Shown: positions 21,693-32,438 of the stretch, piece after piece
Layout: every line of letters starts with the position of its first letter
Numbering within the stretch: the stretch's first letter is position 1
Origin: Sabellastarte sp. h YS-2021
Taxonomy: Eukaryota > Annelida > Polychaeta > Sabellida > Sabellidae
Reading direction: 5' to 3'
DNA: 64,000 nucleotides
NCBI GenBank assembly: GCA_964017235.1
Contig: OZ024931.1
Location: 125,995,530-126,059,529 of the forward strand
Notes under the pieces: generated by a model
What the model saw: the letters and a program-made list of their open reading frames with translations, nothing else
Told to the model about the DNA's origin: nothing
Databases searched by the model: none
Position numbers and translations under genes: made by a program

Positions 21693-22391
21693 GACTCAAA
21701 TTTCCCTCCCGCCTCCCCGCAAGTCATACTTTTTACTTGCAACAAAAATAATGAAGTAAACAATGTGGTCATGTGACCTATTTGCCGGGAGGACGGACTA
21801 CTGTAACGCAATGGCTTGGTTAAGGTTGTTAGAAAACTTAAAATCGCATCTCTGCGTTGGCCATTGGGTTGGATGGCTCCAACAAATAGCTACTGTTAGG
21901 AAATGGTAAGTATTTCTAATAAAAATTCAAATTACTATAAAATTTTCCAAATTCAGTGGTCAGTTTCAATGCATGCGTATATTAAATCATTAGTTAATTA
22001 GTGTATATGTAATGTATTGATTCAGTGACAATAACTACGCAATGTATATTTTCTATGACTACAGTTACAGCAGGGTTAGCAGGTTCTTGATGGACATTGT
22101 TAAAACCTATTTGAAGCATCAAATGTCAAAAACCGCAGGGCTTCTAAAAACTGGGTAATACGTGCAGAACACTTTTCAGAATAAGTTATACAATTTGCCA
22201 TTTTATCTTTTTACGTATGTAATACAAAAAGTAGACTTTAAACATACGATAGTGATGCACTTCTACCATTACTCAAACCTGGTACTTTTGATTGAGCTAT
22301 GCTCAGGACTGCATCACCTCAAATAATATTGCACATGCAGGGATTTTTGATTAAACAAGTTAAATTTCTGAATATTAAGCATGAAAACAGG

Positions 22392-22470
22392 GTGACTATG
22401 CTCTAGTTGACTCCTTAGACAATAGAGGTCCATGCTCTAGTTGACTACTTCGACAATAGAGTAGAGGTCC
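22392..22470. repeat. ~42-bp tandem duplication
   Basis: ATGCTCTAGTTGACT followed by GACAATAGAG and AGGTCCA occurs twice. The second copy leads into SINE B. Confidence 0.75.
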
Positions 22471-22617
22471 ACGGTAGCCTAATGGTTAGCAAGTTTGGCA
22501 TCTAATCACAGGCTATCACCTCTGTGTGGGTTCAACTCCCACAAGCTGCAATGCTGATGACCCGTCCCAATATGACCCTGGCTGTTGAACAAGACGTAAA
22601 ACCCCAACTTTGACCTT
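22464..22617 (+). mobile_element. SINE family B, copy 2
   Basis: The head GGTAGCCTAATGGTTAGCA, box B-like GGTTCAACTCCC and the body through GACGTAAAACCCCAAC match 2522-2668. Confidence 0.8.
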
Positions 22618-22900
22618 CACAACAAAGTATGTCTGTGGTGAAAATAGGGCTGTTGAAATCATCTTCAACAGAAACAGGACTGCCACAGACACGTTTTGTG
22701 AACAAGTAAACAGTGCTTTCAAAGATCTTGTCTGATAGAGGTTTTGATTGATTGCTCAAATGAATAGACACTGCATTTTATGCAAGGTATTGGCTGTGAT
22801 TGCATACAAATGATATATAAATATATGAACATGAGAACATCTTAATCGGGATGATTTAGGGCTGATGGCTTCTTATTACAAACTTCAAAATTAGTTGTGT

Positions 22901-24659
22901 GGGGCCACGGTGGCAGAGTGGTAACACTCTTGCCTCCCACCTCTGAGGCTGGGGTTCGGTTCCCGGCACGGCCTCAAGTGGGAAAGCTGGTAGTTGCTTG
23001 CCGTTGGTCAGCAGTTTACAGTACAGAACCCTGACGAGCTGTATGTACTGGTTTCCTCTGCCTTCCAACTACCCGTCGTGATATGACCTGTACAGTGTTG
23101 AAAGCAACGTAAAACCCCAAATAAATATATAATCCTCATTTTAGTAAGTTCTTAAAATGAAAAATGGCAGTATGTGATAAATTTTTGTTCTTTTACTTAT
23201 GGGGTGGAAAAACACACAAAGTCAAACAAAAGAGTGCTTGTGCAGACTATATAAAAGGGGGGCTACGTATGGTTAATATCTATAACTTTGAAAAATCGTT
23301 AAAACTTGTCTGGATGAAAAACATCCTATCAAAATTCAAATCACCTTGGAATTTGTTACTGCAAGAAAGCTGTAAGAACCTAAAACAGATGATTTATATT
23401 GGACCTGAATGGTTTCAGAACACATAAAAGATGTTGACCCTTTTTGGTATGACATTTTTGAAAATTGGATACTATTTTGTCGAAATCAAACAGTAAAAAG
23501 TGGTAAAGATCTGTTAAGTAGCAGTATTTGGTGCAATAGACAAATATCTTCTGACAATATATTTTATGTGAATTGGTTTAAACAGGGTATAAATGTTGTG
23601 GCAGACTTGCTTAATTCAAGTGGAAATTTTCTTGACCCAGGTGAACTAAAAATAAAGTACAATTTGAAATTTAATATTTTGAACTACTATACAGTAAAAC
23701 ATCTTGTCACACAATTTATGAAAAATAACAGACTTCTCTCAAAAGAAAAGTTAGAAAGACCACATGTTCCTTTTCATACAAATGTTTTGTTGAATTTTGA
23801 AAAAGGAAGTAAAGATTTTTATTCAATTCTATCTTATTATGACTACGAGCATCCAAACAATGAAAATAAGTGGTCTCTTGTGCTAAATATCCGATTACAT
23901 AATGATTTCTGGAAAATAGCTTACAAAATTTGTTTTAAAACCATTCGTGATAATTCATATATCTGGTTTCAGTATAGAATTTTACATAGGAATCTGGGAA
24001 CAAAATATTATTTATATAAACTAAAACTCAGTGAATCATTTCTATGTGGGATATGTGGTCAACAACAAGAAAGCATTTACCACTTATTCTCAGGATGTGA
24101 AAAAGTATTAGACCTCTGGAAAAATATCACAATTTGGTTCGAATTAAAACTCTCAATTAAAGTAAAGTTCTATGATATAGAATTGATTTTTGGGTATCAA
24201 AATTACAACCAAAACTTTTGGGCCCTAAACTTCATACTTCTGATTACGAGACAGTATATAATTTGCAAAAGTTTGTTAAAGAGTAGTATGTGGAACAATA
24301 TACCCTGTCCAAAATAAAAGATACAGTGCATATATTCAGCAGAAATTGGTCTCATTGGAAACAATTGTTTGAAAGTTGAAAATCTAAACAAATTTTGATT
24401 AAAAATAACTTGTTCTTGTAGTATTTATCTTTGTGTCTTTGTTATAACATTGTTATAAACATAGTTAATGTGTAAAAACTATAATAAAAGTGTAAAAAGG
24501 TGTTCGGTAGTATAAGATAACATAGCAGGTGATACGAAACATATACATGTACATGTATACAATGGATGTAAATTTATTTATGTCTTGCACACTTGCAATG
24601 CACAATCTTTTTTTTGTAAAAACTTGGAAGAAAAATAAAAATAAATACGAAACAAAAAA
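22901..24659 (+). mobile_element. Chimeric retroinsert: SINE A + its 3' flank + 5'-truncated LINE
   Basis: A full-length SINE A (22901-23129) is followed by TCCTCATTTTAGTAAG and on to GGCAGTATGTG (23130-23168). That is the exact genomic 3' flank, including the target duplication, of the SINE copy at 17965-18202. LINE ORF2 sequence then begins without a gap and runs to an A-rich tail near 24659. This is the structure expected from template switching during LINE target-primed reverse transcription. Confidence 0.75.
23166..24382 (+). pseudogene. L1/Tx1-like LINE ORF2, C-terminal part
   Basis: It begins CDKFLFFYLWGGKTHKVKQK and GGLRMVNIYNFEKSLKLVW, typical of the segment after the RT palm in L1/Tx1-type ORF2. 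A frameshift near 23410 leads to a 302-residue ORF. This ends with YRILHRNLGTKYYL and a zinc-knuckle-like C-x2-C-x7-H-x4-C (CGICGQQQESIYHLFSGC), the zf-RVT region. A final frameshift near 24310 separates the tail IFSRNWSHWKQLFES, which ends at TGA. No endonuclease or catalytic RT core is present because of 5' truncation. Confidence 0.85.
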
Positions 24660-25510
24660 CAATGAGCGAGTTATAAGCACTTTTAAGTTTGACTATCCTC
24701 ATTTGACCTTGAAGGAGGGGCCCAAGCTGGAATCTGACCACATCAGAAGATTCCCAGCCCATGACTTCCTATAGGTTGGTTTCACATCCCAAACCTCTAG
24801 GACCAATATTAAGTGAATTACAGGCACTTTTGAGTTTGGCTATCCTCGTTTGACCTTGAAGGAGGGGACCCAAGGTCAAATCTGACCACATCAGAAGATT
24901 CCCAGACCATGATTTCCTATAGGTTGGTTTTACAACCCAAACCTCTATGACCAATAATAAGCGAGTTATAAGCACTTTTGAGTTTGGCTATCCTCGTTTG
25001 ACCTTGAAGGAGGGGCCCAAGGTCAAATCTGACCACATCAAAAGATTCATAGCCCATGATTTCCTGTAGGTTGGCTTCACATACCAAACCTCTAGGATGA
25101 ATAATAAGGGAGATATTAGCACTTTTCATGACTGACAAGAAATGTTCGTGTCGGCCATCTTGTTTTTCAAAATGAGGCCAAAAATATTCCCAGGCAAGCT
25201 ATGAACATATCCTGCAAATTTAAGATCTTCACCTATAATACCCTTTGCTCTAGAGGGCTAACAAAGCTACTTGCTGAAAGTCGAAAAAAATGCCCGTGTC
25301 GGCCATCTTGTTTTTCAAAATGAGGCCAAAGATATTCAGAGGCATGATTTTATGGTTCAGAATATATATCCTGCATATTTGAGAAGTCTAGCTATAATAT
25401 TTTTTTTGTTAGAGCGGTAATGGTGAAATCTCTCTACACACTGCGGCGGCGGCATATCGAAGCAAAATCCATTGTATCCACCGAATAGCATCCAGTGGAT
25501 ACAATTACTG
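24660..25510 (-). repeat. R1-family element, about four ~147-bp units plus terminus
   Basis: GAGCGAGTTATAAGCACTTTT, GACCTTGAAGGAGGGG and CCCATGATTTCCTATAGG recur at about 24661, 24810, 24957 and 25105. They are followed by two units with GTGTCGGCCATCTTGTTTTT and a GC-rich end (CACACTGCGGCGGCGGCAT). That end closes with a GTATCCAC...GTGGATAC hairpin at about 25468-25502. The element is inverted relative to 3357-4010. Confidence 0.85.
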
Positions 25511-27415
25511 TAGTTTGTGTTGTTTTTACTTGCACCTACAACCTATTCATGTTTGGTTCCATATTGGCCAAGAAAAGAAATAGTCTACAACACATTTTTC
25601 AACTTAAATAAATTTTTTCTTTGTACATTCTGGATGGACTATAGTGCAATAAAAATGAGCATGGTGTTGTTCACAATGATGTACCTTTGCAATGATATGT
25701 ATTGTGAGTGAGGTAGTTATTAAAATATTTACAAAAGATTAACACCTTCTGACAGCCCCTCATCTTACTTGAATGCTGTTAAAACTTGTTTTAGTTGTTT
25801 CTTCTATTTAATCTACAAACATGATTTTACACACCTCAAAGGGGAATTATTATTGTTTCTGTTGCTTTTTATTTGAAAAGCAGCTCCATTGATTACTCAG
25901 TAGTTGCAGAGATAGTCTTTTTGCTACATCCCTTGATATAATAACAATTGTGACAGGTTTCGTCTTATGGGGTTAAATATTCTACAACTTCCAAGGTTTA
26001 GTTCACGTTTAGTAGCAAATGTACAGAAACAACCTTACGTCGGTGAGAAATACCTTAATATAGCTCATCGTATGTGATTAATATTTTCCTTGTGTAGTGT
26101 TTTGCCATAATATGTCCAGAAAAGATGACCCACATTGATAAAATTTACAAGATTTCCTTCCTGTTTGAAGTAAGCTGTGTATGTCAATTTAAGAAACTAG
26201 TTCAAAACTGAATTATAAAAATAGGCAAAGAAATGCAACAGGCATCAAAAGGTTGCCAAAACACAGAAACTAATGACCACTTAAAACTGCTGAAAGTCTG
26301 ACTGGAAGAGAAAACATAGCATAAAACTGTCTCTAGAGTTGCAGTGATGGCACCAACACTAGAGAATAATGTATTTAAATGTTTTCTGATTTTACAATTA
26401 CTTTGGTTTTTGTCTGTTTTAACCCTTGTTGAGCTTTTGTTGTTTTTGAGAGATTAACATATTTTTTTACATGATTTGGAAACAGGATTTTGATGGGAAA
26501 CCCCAATCCTGAGTCACAGAATGCTGAGAAGAAAGGAAACTTTACCATGAAGTAAAAAACAATCTTACAAGAAAAACTTTTTTTTTAAGTACACAAACAT
26601 TTTTAAAAACTACCAAATGTAAGTCAGTTATAAGTAACACAGAAACATTGATGAAACACATCTTCTGTATAAACAAAGTATTTAATTCTAGTAGTTTTTA
26701 TCTTGTTCACATTTAATCAGTACAAACATTAGCAACTTTGTGTGATGGAATACTTTGTAAAGTTAGATTAATAAATGACAGTCAGATGTAGAAAGAGTGA
26801 AAATGGCTTCCTCAGTGAAATGACCAATCACATCCTTGTATTTACACCAACACATTTACACCATATACCACAGAATTCAGTCATGTCAGCAGTACAAACA
26901 TTAGTAACTTTGTGTTATGGAATAATTTGCAAATTTAATGGCTGTCAAATGTAAAAGAAAGAGTGAAAATGGCTTCCTCAGTAAAATGGCACTTAAAAAA
27001 AATAATGTAAAACTAATTCAAGAAAGGATAAACAAGGGGGAGTTCAGTCACTGAGTGTGCGATGACTGAGATATCAGGACTCCTACACATTCCATAGTAA
27101 TCTATTTTCAATTCATTATTTACACATAACAGAATGGTCTATGCATTCTGAAGTATCTCTGAACTTTCTCTGGAGATTTTTTCACAGACAAGTTGACCTT
27201 GTTTTGTGAAACTAGCTCCTCAACAGTTATCAGGGTTTAATTGTACCATTTCTTGTTCTATATCAATTTGAAGACATTGTTATCAATGCAGCACAAATGT
27301 TACATCCAGATATTCTACAATCATGACAGAAATGATTATTATTGCCACTAGAACATAAAAAAACATTGACATTATAGGCATTACAATGCCAACTGAACTT
27401 TTAATGTGGCCATTT
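25511..27415. other. Gene-free stretch with one tandem duplication
   Basis: AGTACAAACATTAG(C/T)AACTTTG and GAGTGAAAATGGCTTCCTCA occur at 26718-26822 and again at 26890-26990, so ~170 bp is duplicated. No exon was recognised. The right edge would be the 3' side of the UQCC4-like gene on the minus strand. Confidence 0.55.
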
Positions 27416-27429
27416 TATGCTGCATAAAG

Positions 27430-27435
27430 TTTATT
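27430..27435 (-). promoter_or_regulatory. Candidate polyadenylation signal of the UQCC4-like gene
   Basis: TTTATT on the plus strand reads AATAAA on the minus strand, about 165 bases after the stop codon of the exon at 27599-27947. Confidence 0.55.
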
Positions 27436-27598
27436 TTTACAGTATTACAACAGTATATGTATTACAAAAACTCGGTTCACAGTCTCTGTTTCTCTTCTTT
27501 ATGCATTTATGCACAAAAAAAAGCTCCAAAACCCAGAAAAACTATCAAAACAATCCATTTCTGGTGAAATGTAGCACATGGCAAAACATTGGAAGTAA

Positions 27599-27947
27599 TC
27601 ATTTGGTGGATATCCTATTTTTCCTGAGCTCATCAAGCCTTTTTTCCAGTTCAGTGGTATCACGCCCAGCTACCCTCGCATACTCTATAGCTCTAAGTAC
27701 ATCCAGTTCTTCAAGACTGAACATAGCTTCAATTTTTTCATCGAGATCATTTTCTTCTCGCAATACACAGAAATAAAGCAGAAACACAGTCATGCTTATT
27801 AAAAGACTTCTGGCAGTAGCAGGATGAGATTTAGACTTTCTTATAAATGTCACATGGTCTTTTGCTTTGCTCTGTGAAAACTTCACTGGCTCATCATTAA
27901 CATCTGAAGCTCCTTTGTATAATACCTGAGCATGATGAATTCCCACT
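27599..27947 (-). CDS. UQCC4: UQCC4/CCSMST1-like complex III assembly factor, 3'-terminal exon
   Basis: On the minus strand a strong acceptor (TTGTTTTTTCAG at 27948-27959) opens a frame running 115 codons to a TGA or equivalent stop at 27599-27601; the first codon is GTG, so this is not an initiating exon. The product shows DEPVKFSQSKAK, a single membrane span (about 20 residues ending YFCVL), then LREENDLDE and a charged coiled-coil-like tail. The pattern [D]xPV/IxFSxSKA, one TM helix, then LREE is that of the CCSMST1/UQCC4 family. These are small single-pass proteins of the mitochondrial inner membrane that assist ubiquinol-cytochrome c reductase assembly. The tail is longer than in vertebrates. 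A minus-strand AATAAA follows at 27430-27435. Earlier exons, with any presequence, were not found. The family call rests on recalled motif spacing. Confidence 0.6.
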
Positions 27948-27959
27948 CTGAAAAAACAA

Positions 27960-29040
27960 TGAACACAATATATTATAATTATTTACACAAACAATGATGG
28001 CTGATTGGTGTAACATTCGCCAGTTACCATTCAGGTTGAGTGTTTGAATGTCAACCGGAAAAGTTGGTTAATGCTTTACTGATGCCAATTTTCAGTGTAC
28101 AATCTAGACTTACAACTGCGCACTTCGTGGCCGTATCCCATGAACAGTCCAAAAAGAAAATACTTTTGTTTTTTAGCTGAGGCAAAAATGGAAAAAAATA
28201 GAAAAGTCCCATTACTGAAAGCTGAAAGTTTATAAAAATAATAAACAACACAAAAAATGTTGTGTACGACAAATTGGAGAACAAATATGTGAATGATTTG
28301 AATTGAAAATTATAAAACATATTGCAAAAAGGGGAACAAATGTTATAATTAACTAGAAAAGGTTTTTGCTAATAAAAAACAAGCATCCCTCATGACAAAG
28401 TGAGTTGAAGTTATTAAAAACTCTAGAACTTTATTACCTTAAGAAAGGCTAAAGTTTGGCGCAAGAGAAATTCCAGCTGTAAATCCCTCCTAGAAAGAAT
28501 GCATGTGCAGAAATTCCTCTTAGAAAGAGTGCATCTTGAATATTTTGTATTATAAATAAATGTGTCTTCAGCAATGCCAAACAAGTTAATCAACAGGGCC
28601 AGAAAATATTACTGTATTTTTGGTAAAAGGAAACTCAGTTTAGATATTGCTATTTTTTTACCATTTAGGTATTTTTGTGATTACAGAATGTCCAAGAGGG
28701 ATTCTTGTCCGGGTGGAAAGCTTTCCAGGAGAATCTTTTTCAAGATGACATTTGTTCCTAGATTTAAAATGATAATGGTGCAGATATATTTTGGTAAATT
28801 ATAATTTACTGCTGATTGGGACATTTGTACACTGTATATTTTTGTGGCTTTTTATGCTTCATTGTATGGACTAAGCCTAATTTAAGGAAAGGGAAAATTT
28901 TAAGGGGAAAGTGCATAAAAGTGAGACAAAACCTATAAATATAACTTGACCAAGGACGCATCTGTTGCCAGATGCAAGATGTATCCACTGGAAAAGGCCA
29001 ACTAACATAGTTTTGAAGAAAAACAGCACTTTTTAATAAT
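27960..29040. other. Probable intron/intergenic DNA upstream of the UQCC4-like exon
   Basis: No further exon could be recognised on either strand. Small ORFs at 28051-28320 and 28562-28804 have no family resemblance. Confidence 0.45.
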
Positions 29041-29169
29041 AGTTGTAAGATTTCCTATAGGTTGGTTTCACATTGCAAACCTCTAGGACCAATAATAAGT
29101 GAGTTATAAACACTTTTAAGTTTGGCTATCCTTGTTTGCCCTTGAAGGAAGGGCCCAAGGTCAAATCTG
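29041..29169 (-). repeat. R1-family element, first part (interrupted at 29169)
   Basis: TTTCCTATAGGTTGGTTTCAC and CAAACCTCTAGGACCAATAA match R1. The sequence breaks at CAAATCTG and resumes at 31289 with AATCTGACTACATC after the insertion at 29170-31288. Confidence 0.85.
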
Positions 29170-29719
29170 CATGGCGTCACGGGATTTTTGGTTCTCAAAA
29201 TATACGAATATAGGAAGTTACCTAACAAAAATATAGGTGGTTTTGAGCAAAAAATAGGCGATCTAATACCCTATTTCACCCATCAATTTTATGAGAAATG
29301 CATGCTTTTTTAATATTATGGCCTCCTCCACCCCTTACAGCCATCCTTACCTCCTTTTTATTATAACTCTTATGAGATAAACACTCGGATAAACACTGTT
29401 CAAGTGCATATTTTTGTGATAAGTTCACAAATTGATAGTTTATAAACTAACACAACAGAAGCACGGTATAATTTACAAATAAATCTATTACTGAAAATCA
29501 GTAATAAAGCCTGTATTAACTGAAGTGCATGTAAGTGACACATATCTAATAGCTAATGTTCACTGGTTAGTGCCAAAAAATGACCCAGAACTAAACTACT
29601 GACTACTGTTAAGAAACTAATGTTAACTAATATAAAACTACTAATGGATTACGGTCACTACACTTATTTAGATTTAGATTTTTCTGAATGTGAATATTTT
29701 TTATGATTTTCTCCCTTCG

Positions 29720-29990
29720 CATATTAAAGCAGTTACTGTTTACCTTGGTTGGCACAAGGCATCTCTTTATTGGTTTTGCAAAACATGCATCTCAAAGTGT
29801 ATAGAGTGTCTCCAGGGATACACCATTTTGTCTCCATTTTTATCTGTTGAAGCTAGCCATTGTTTGTTAAATTTTGTTTTGTGAGTAGGCATTGTGTTTC
29901 TTATTATCTATGTTGATTTACTGAAAAAAAGTTTGAGGTAACAAGATTGGGCCAACTTGGGCGTCATTATATCTCCAGACATGTCCTCAC
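29720..29990. repeat. Fragment of a dispersed repeat shared with 61090-61320
   Basis: AGATTGGGCCAACTTGGGCG and ATATCTCCAGACATGTCCTCA correspond in reverse complement to the segment ending near 61300. It lies inside the 29170-31288 insertion. Confidence 0.6.
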
Positions 29991-30129
29991 CCACGCCACA
30001 TGCATTGATCGGGTATTTCCTATCTTCTGTATAACCACTAATATAAGAATTTATCATATTAATGGACAATATTTTTATTTTGCTAAGCTAAATTGTATAC
30101 CCAGAAGATGGGTACATAACAATCATGAA

Positions 30130-30640
30130 AAATAGCATCAGAGATGCCCGTACCCCACAGCCTGGGGAAATAGTTATCAGCACTATGAGATATAGAACCT
30201 AACCAATGTACCTACCAAGTGTCAACATTCTACATCTTACAGAATGCAAGAAATAGCCCGGACAAGATTTTAAAACTCATGGTCACTATGACAAGATCAA
30301 GGCTCAAATCAAGATTGCTGCATGACCTGTCACACCTACAAACTCTAAGCAATGTCCCTACCAAGCATCTCCTACACTTAATGGTTTCAGAGATATTGCC
30401 CGGACAAAATTTTAAAGGTCAAGGTCACTACGTTAAGATCAAAGTCAAATCAAGGTCACATCATGACGTTGCACACCTACACCTCCTAACCAATGTCCCT
30501 ACCAAGTATCAACTTCCAACACCTTATGGTTTTTGAGATACAGCCTGGACAAACTTTTTCCCGCCGCCCACCTGCCCATCCAGACACCATGGGTGAAAAC
30601 AATACCCCAACAGCCCTTAAGGCTGTGGGGTAAAAATCGT
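30130..30640 (-). repeat. R2-family element, inverted copy
   Basis: It starts with GTACCCCACAGCCTGGGG and ends with CAGCCCTTAAGGCTGTGGGG. Three tandem units (CCTACCAAG motifs near 30210, 30355 and 30500) lie between. Both ends are hairpin-forming. Confidence 0.8.
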
Positions 30641-31288
30641 GTACTTAGGGTGTTATATTTTCTTTCTTTAAGGTGGCCTTAAATTCTTAAATCTTGGGAG
30701 TTTAAGGACACCTGAAAATAGGCCTCCTTTGGTATCCTTAACATATGTACCAAATTTGGTAAGAAAATATTAATTCTTTTTGAGTTATTGTATACACAAG
30801 GAAATTTCTAAGGCGGCGACGTGACAGACCTGAATCCAATAAATCCCTGACTTTTGTCTGGGGATATAATTAAAGTAACCAAAAAATACAGGACTGATCA
30901 TTTGTACTTTATTTATGCTGGAAGCCCACCCTAAAGGTAGCACACATTATATATATGGTACCTTATGGGTAAATCTAGCTACCAGTATTACATGAAATCA
31001 AACATGAAGGGAAATACTGGTTAGCAATGAAGTTGAACACAAGATGAGCTATATTATGATCAAATATGCTGGGTAGCAGCAAAAATGTTATCTGAAATTG
31101 TTGTGGGAGTTGCTCTTTTGACATAGGAATACACAGTTCTAGAAATATAGGAGATATTTCCTTAAAATACAGGAAATACAGGAGAATTTACGCAAAATAT
31201 AGGAATTTTTTTCCTTCCATCTGAAATATAGAAAATGGGCCTGAAAAACAGGAGAATATAGGAAATATAGGAATACTTTGATGCCATG

Positions 31289-31620
31289 AATCTGACTACA
31301 TCAAAAGATTCACAGTCCACGATTTCCTATAAGTTGGTTTCACACTGCAAACCTCTAGGATCAATAATAAGCGAGTTATAAGCACTTTTAAGTTTGGCTA
31401 TCCTCTTTTGACCTTGGAGGGGCTCAAGGTCAAATCTGACCACATCAGGAGACTCGCAGCCCATGATTTCCTATAGGGTGGTTTCTCACTGCAAACCTCT
31501 AGGAGCAATAGTAAGCAAGTTATCCCTAGGGGGATAACGAGAAAATCTCTACACACTGCGGAGACGTACTCATGCGTAATCCATAGTATTCACCGGATGC
31601 TATCCGGTGGATACAATAAA
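31289..31620 (-). repeat. R1-family element, second part with terminal hairpin
   Basis: It continues the R1 units of 29041-29169. It ends with CTCTACACACTGCGG and the hairpin TATTCACCGGAT-gct-ATCCGGTGGATA at about 31589-31615. Confidence 0.85.
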
Positions 31621-31637
31621 GATATAAACGTATATAT

Positions 31638-31678
31638 GTTACAGGCAATCTGTGTAACCAGGCATTACGCGTAATGAC
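31638..31678. repeat. Left part of the palindrome-rich repeat split by DIRS-b
   Basis: AGGCAATCTGTGTAA is followed by the palindrome GGCATTACGCGTAATG, directly before the DIRS-b terminus. Matching pieces lie at 37772-37911 on the other side. Confidence 0.8.
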
Positions 31679-31892
31679 TTGCAAATTTAATAAGTAAATT
31701 AAATTTTTATAAGTTAATACCCTATCCAATGGACAATTGCTTTACCGGTCGGCGCGACCGGTCCCGCCAAACGTCAGAAAAAGACGTCCTGTATATAATA
31801 CCGGCAGGACCGGCCAGGAGAGTGCATTCGCCAGGTGGTGCATCGTACTTCCTCTTCCTGTCTAGACATCGTGACGTCATAGCATCTTTTTC
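31679..31892 (-). repeat. Right inverted terminal repeat of DIRS-b
   Basis: TTGCAAATTTAATAAG, then CCTATCCAATGGACAATTG and CCGGTCGGCGCGACCGG, to AGCATCTTTTT. The inner part is the reverse complement of 37572-37760. Confidence 0.92.
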
Positions 31893-31954
31893 GTGTCTAG
31901 TCCTAGTAAGACCCCTAGTAAGCTGATAGCGGGGCCGGTTGGGTGGGCCTTGCC

Positions 31955-32050
31955 TGTCCATTGGATAGGGTATTAACTTATAAAAATTTAATTTACTTAT
32001 TAAATTTGCAATTTTATTGCGTTAATACATCCTATCCAATGGACAATTGC
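31955..32050 (-). repeat. ICR of DIRS-b
   Basis: Right-end complement (GTCCATTGGATAGGGTATTA to TTTGCAA) is joined to left-end complement (TTTTATTGCGTTAATAC to GGACAATTGC). The structure is the same as the DIRS-a ICR. Confidence 0.93.
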
Positions 32051-32438
32051 TGAATAACTACCGCTCGGTAGGCGGGTAAGCAGCTAGGGACTTAAGTGAA
32101 CTCATAACAAAACAAATTATGCAGGCCCATTTGACCCAGGGTCAGAGAACCCTGAGAGGTCAAGGTCGGCTATCAACTCACCGGTTAACCGGGAGTCTAC
32201 CGTGGTTGCCCCCCCCTTTTTTCTTTCCCTCCCAGAGATGATCTGAGTAGGGGAAGATAGAGAGAGAGAGGGGCTGAGTTCAGTCCCAGAAGAAATAAAC
32301 TTCCCAAAGGAAGCAAATCACAGTTTTTTTTTTTTTTGTTTTTTTAAAAAAAAACTTATGTACAGTGAAACTATTTACACTATGTACATATCTGGCATAT
32401 TTACAATATGTACATATTTACATATATACAATATCTCC
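32051..32438. other. DIRS-b 3' non-coding region
   Basis: It contains GAGAGAGAGAGGGG and T/A homopolymer runs near 32325-32350, and no ORF. It corresponds to 9770-10137 of DIRS-a. Confidence 0.6.

Larger units (their letters stand above)
20563..21950 (+). mobile_element. DIRS-d: 3' end of a second DIRS family
   Basis: It contains the C-terminal recombinase (20563-21056), a 3' non-coding region, an ICR at 21599-21692 and a right terminus ending CTATAAAATTTTCCAA at 21950. The terminal sequences (GCTACTGTTAGGAAATGG) are unrelated to those of DIRS-a/b/c, so this is a separate family with the same architecture. The 5' part is replaced by the 21-bp minisatellite. Confidence 0.88.
29170..31288. mobile_element. 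2.1-kb insertion with 6-bp target duplication AATCTG
   Basis: It splits an R1 repeat. AATCTG lies at 29164-29169 and again at 31289-31294. The ends are imperfect inverted repeats, CATGGCGTCA versus TGATGCCATG. Subterminal ATATAGGA motifs are frequent at both sides. It carries no transposase. Inside are an R2 copy (30130-30640, inverted), a fragment shared with 61090-61320, and the terminus of the R3 family (30690-30880, inverted). Superfamily unknown; 6-bp duplications occur in Polinton and Dada groups, but the ends do not match what is known of those. Confidence 0.75.
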
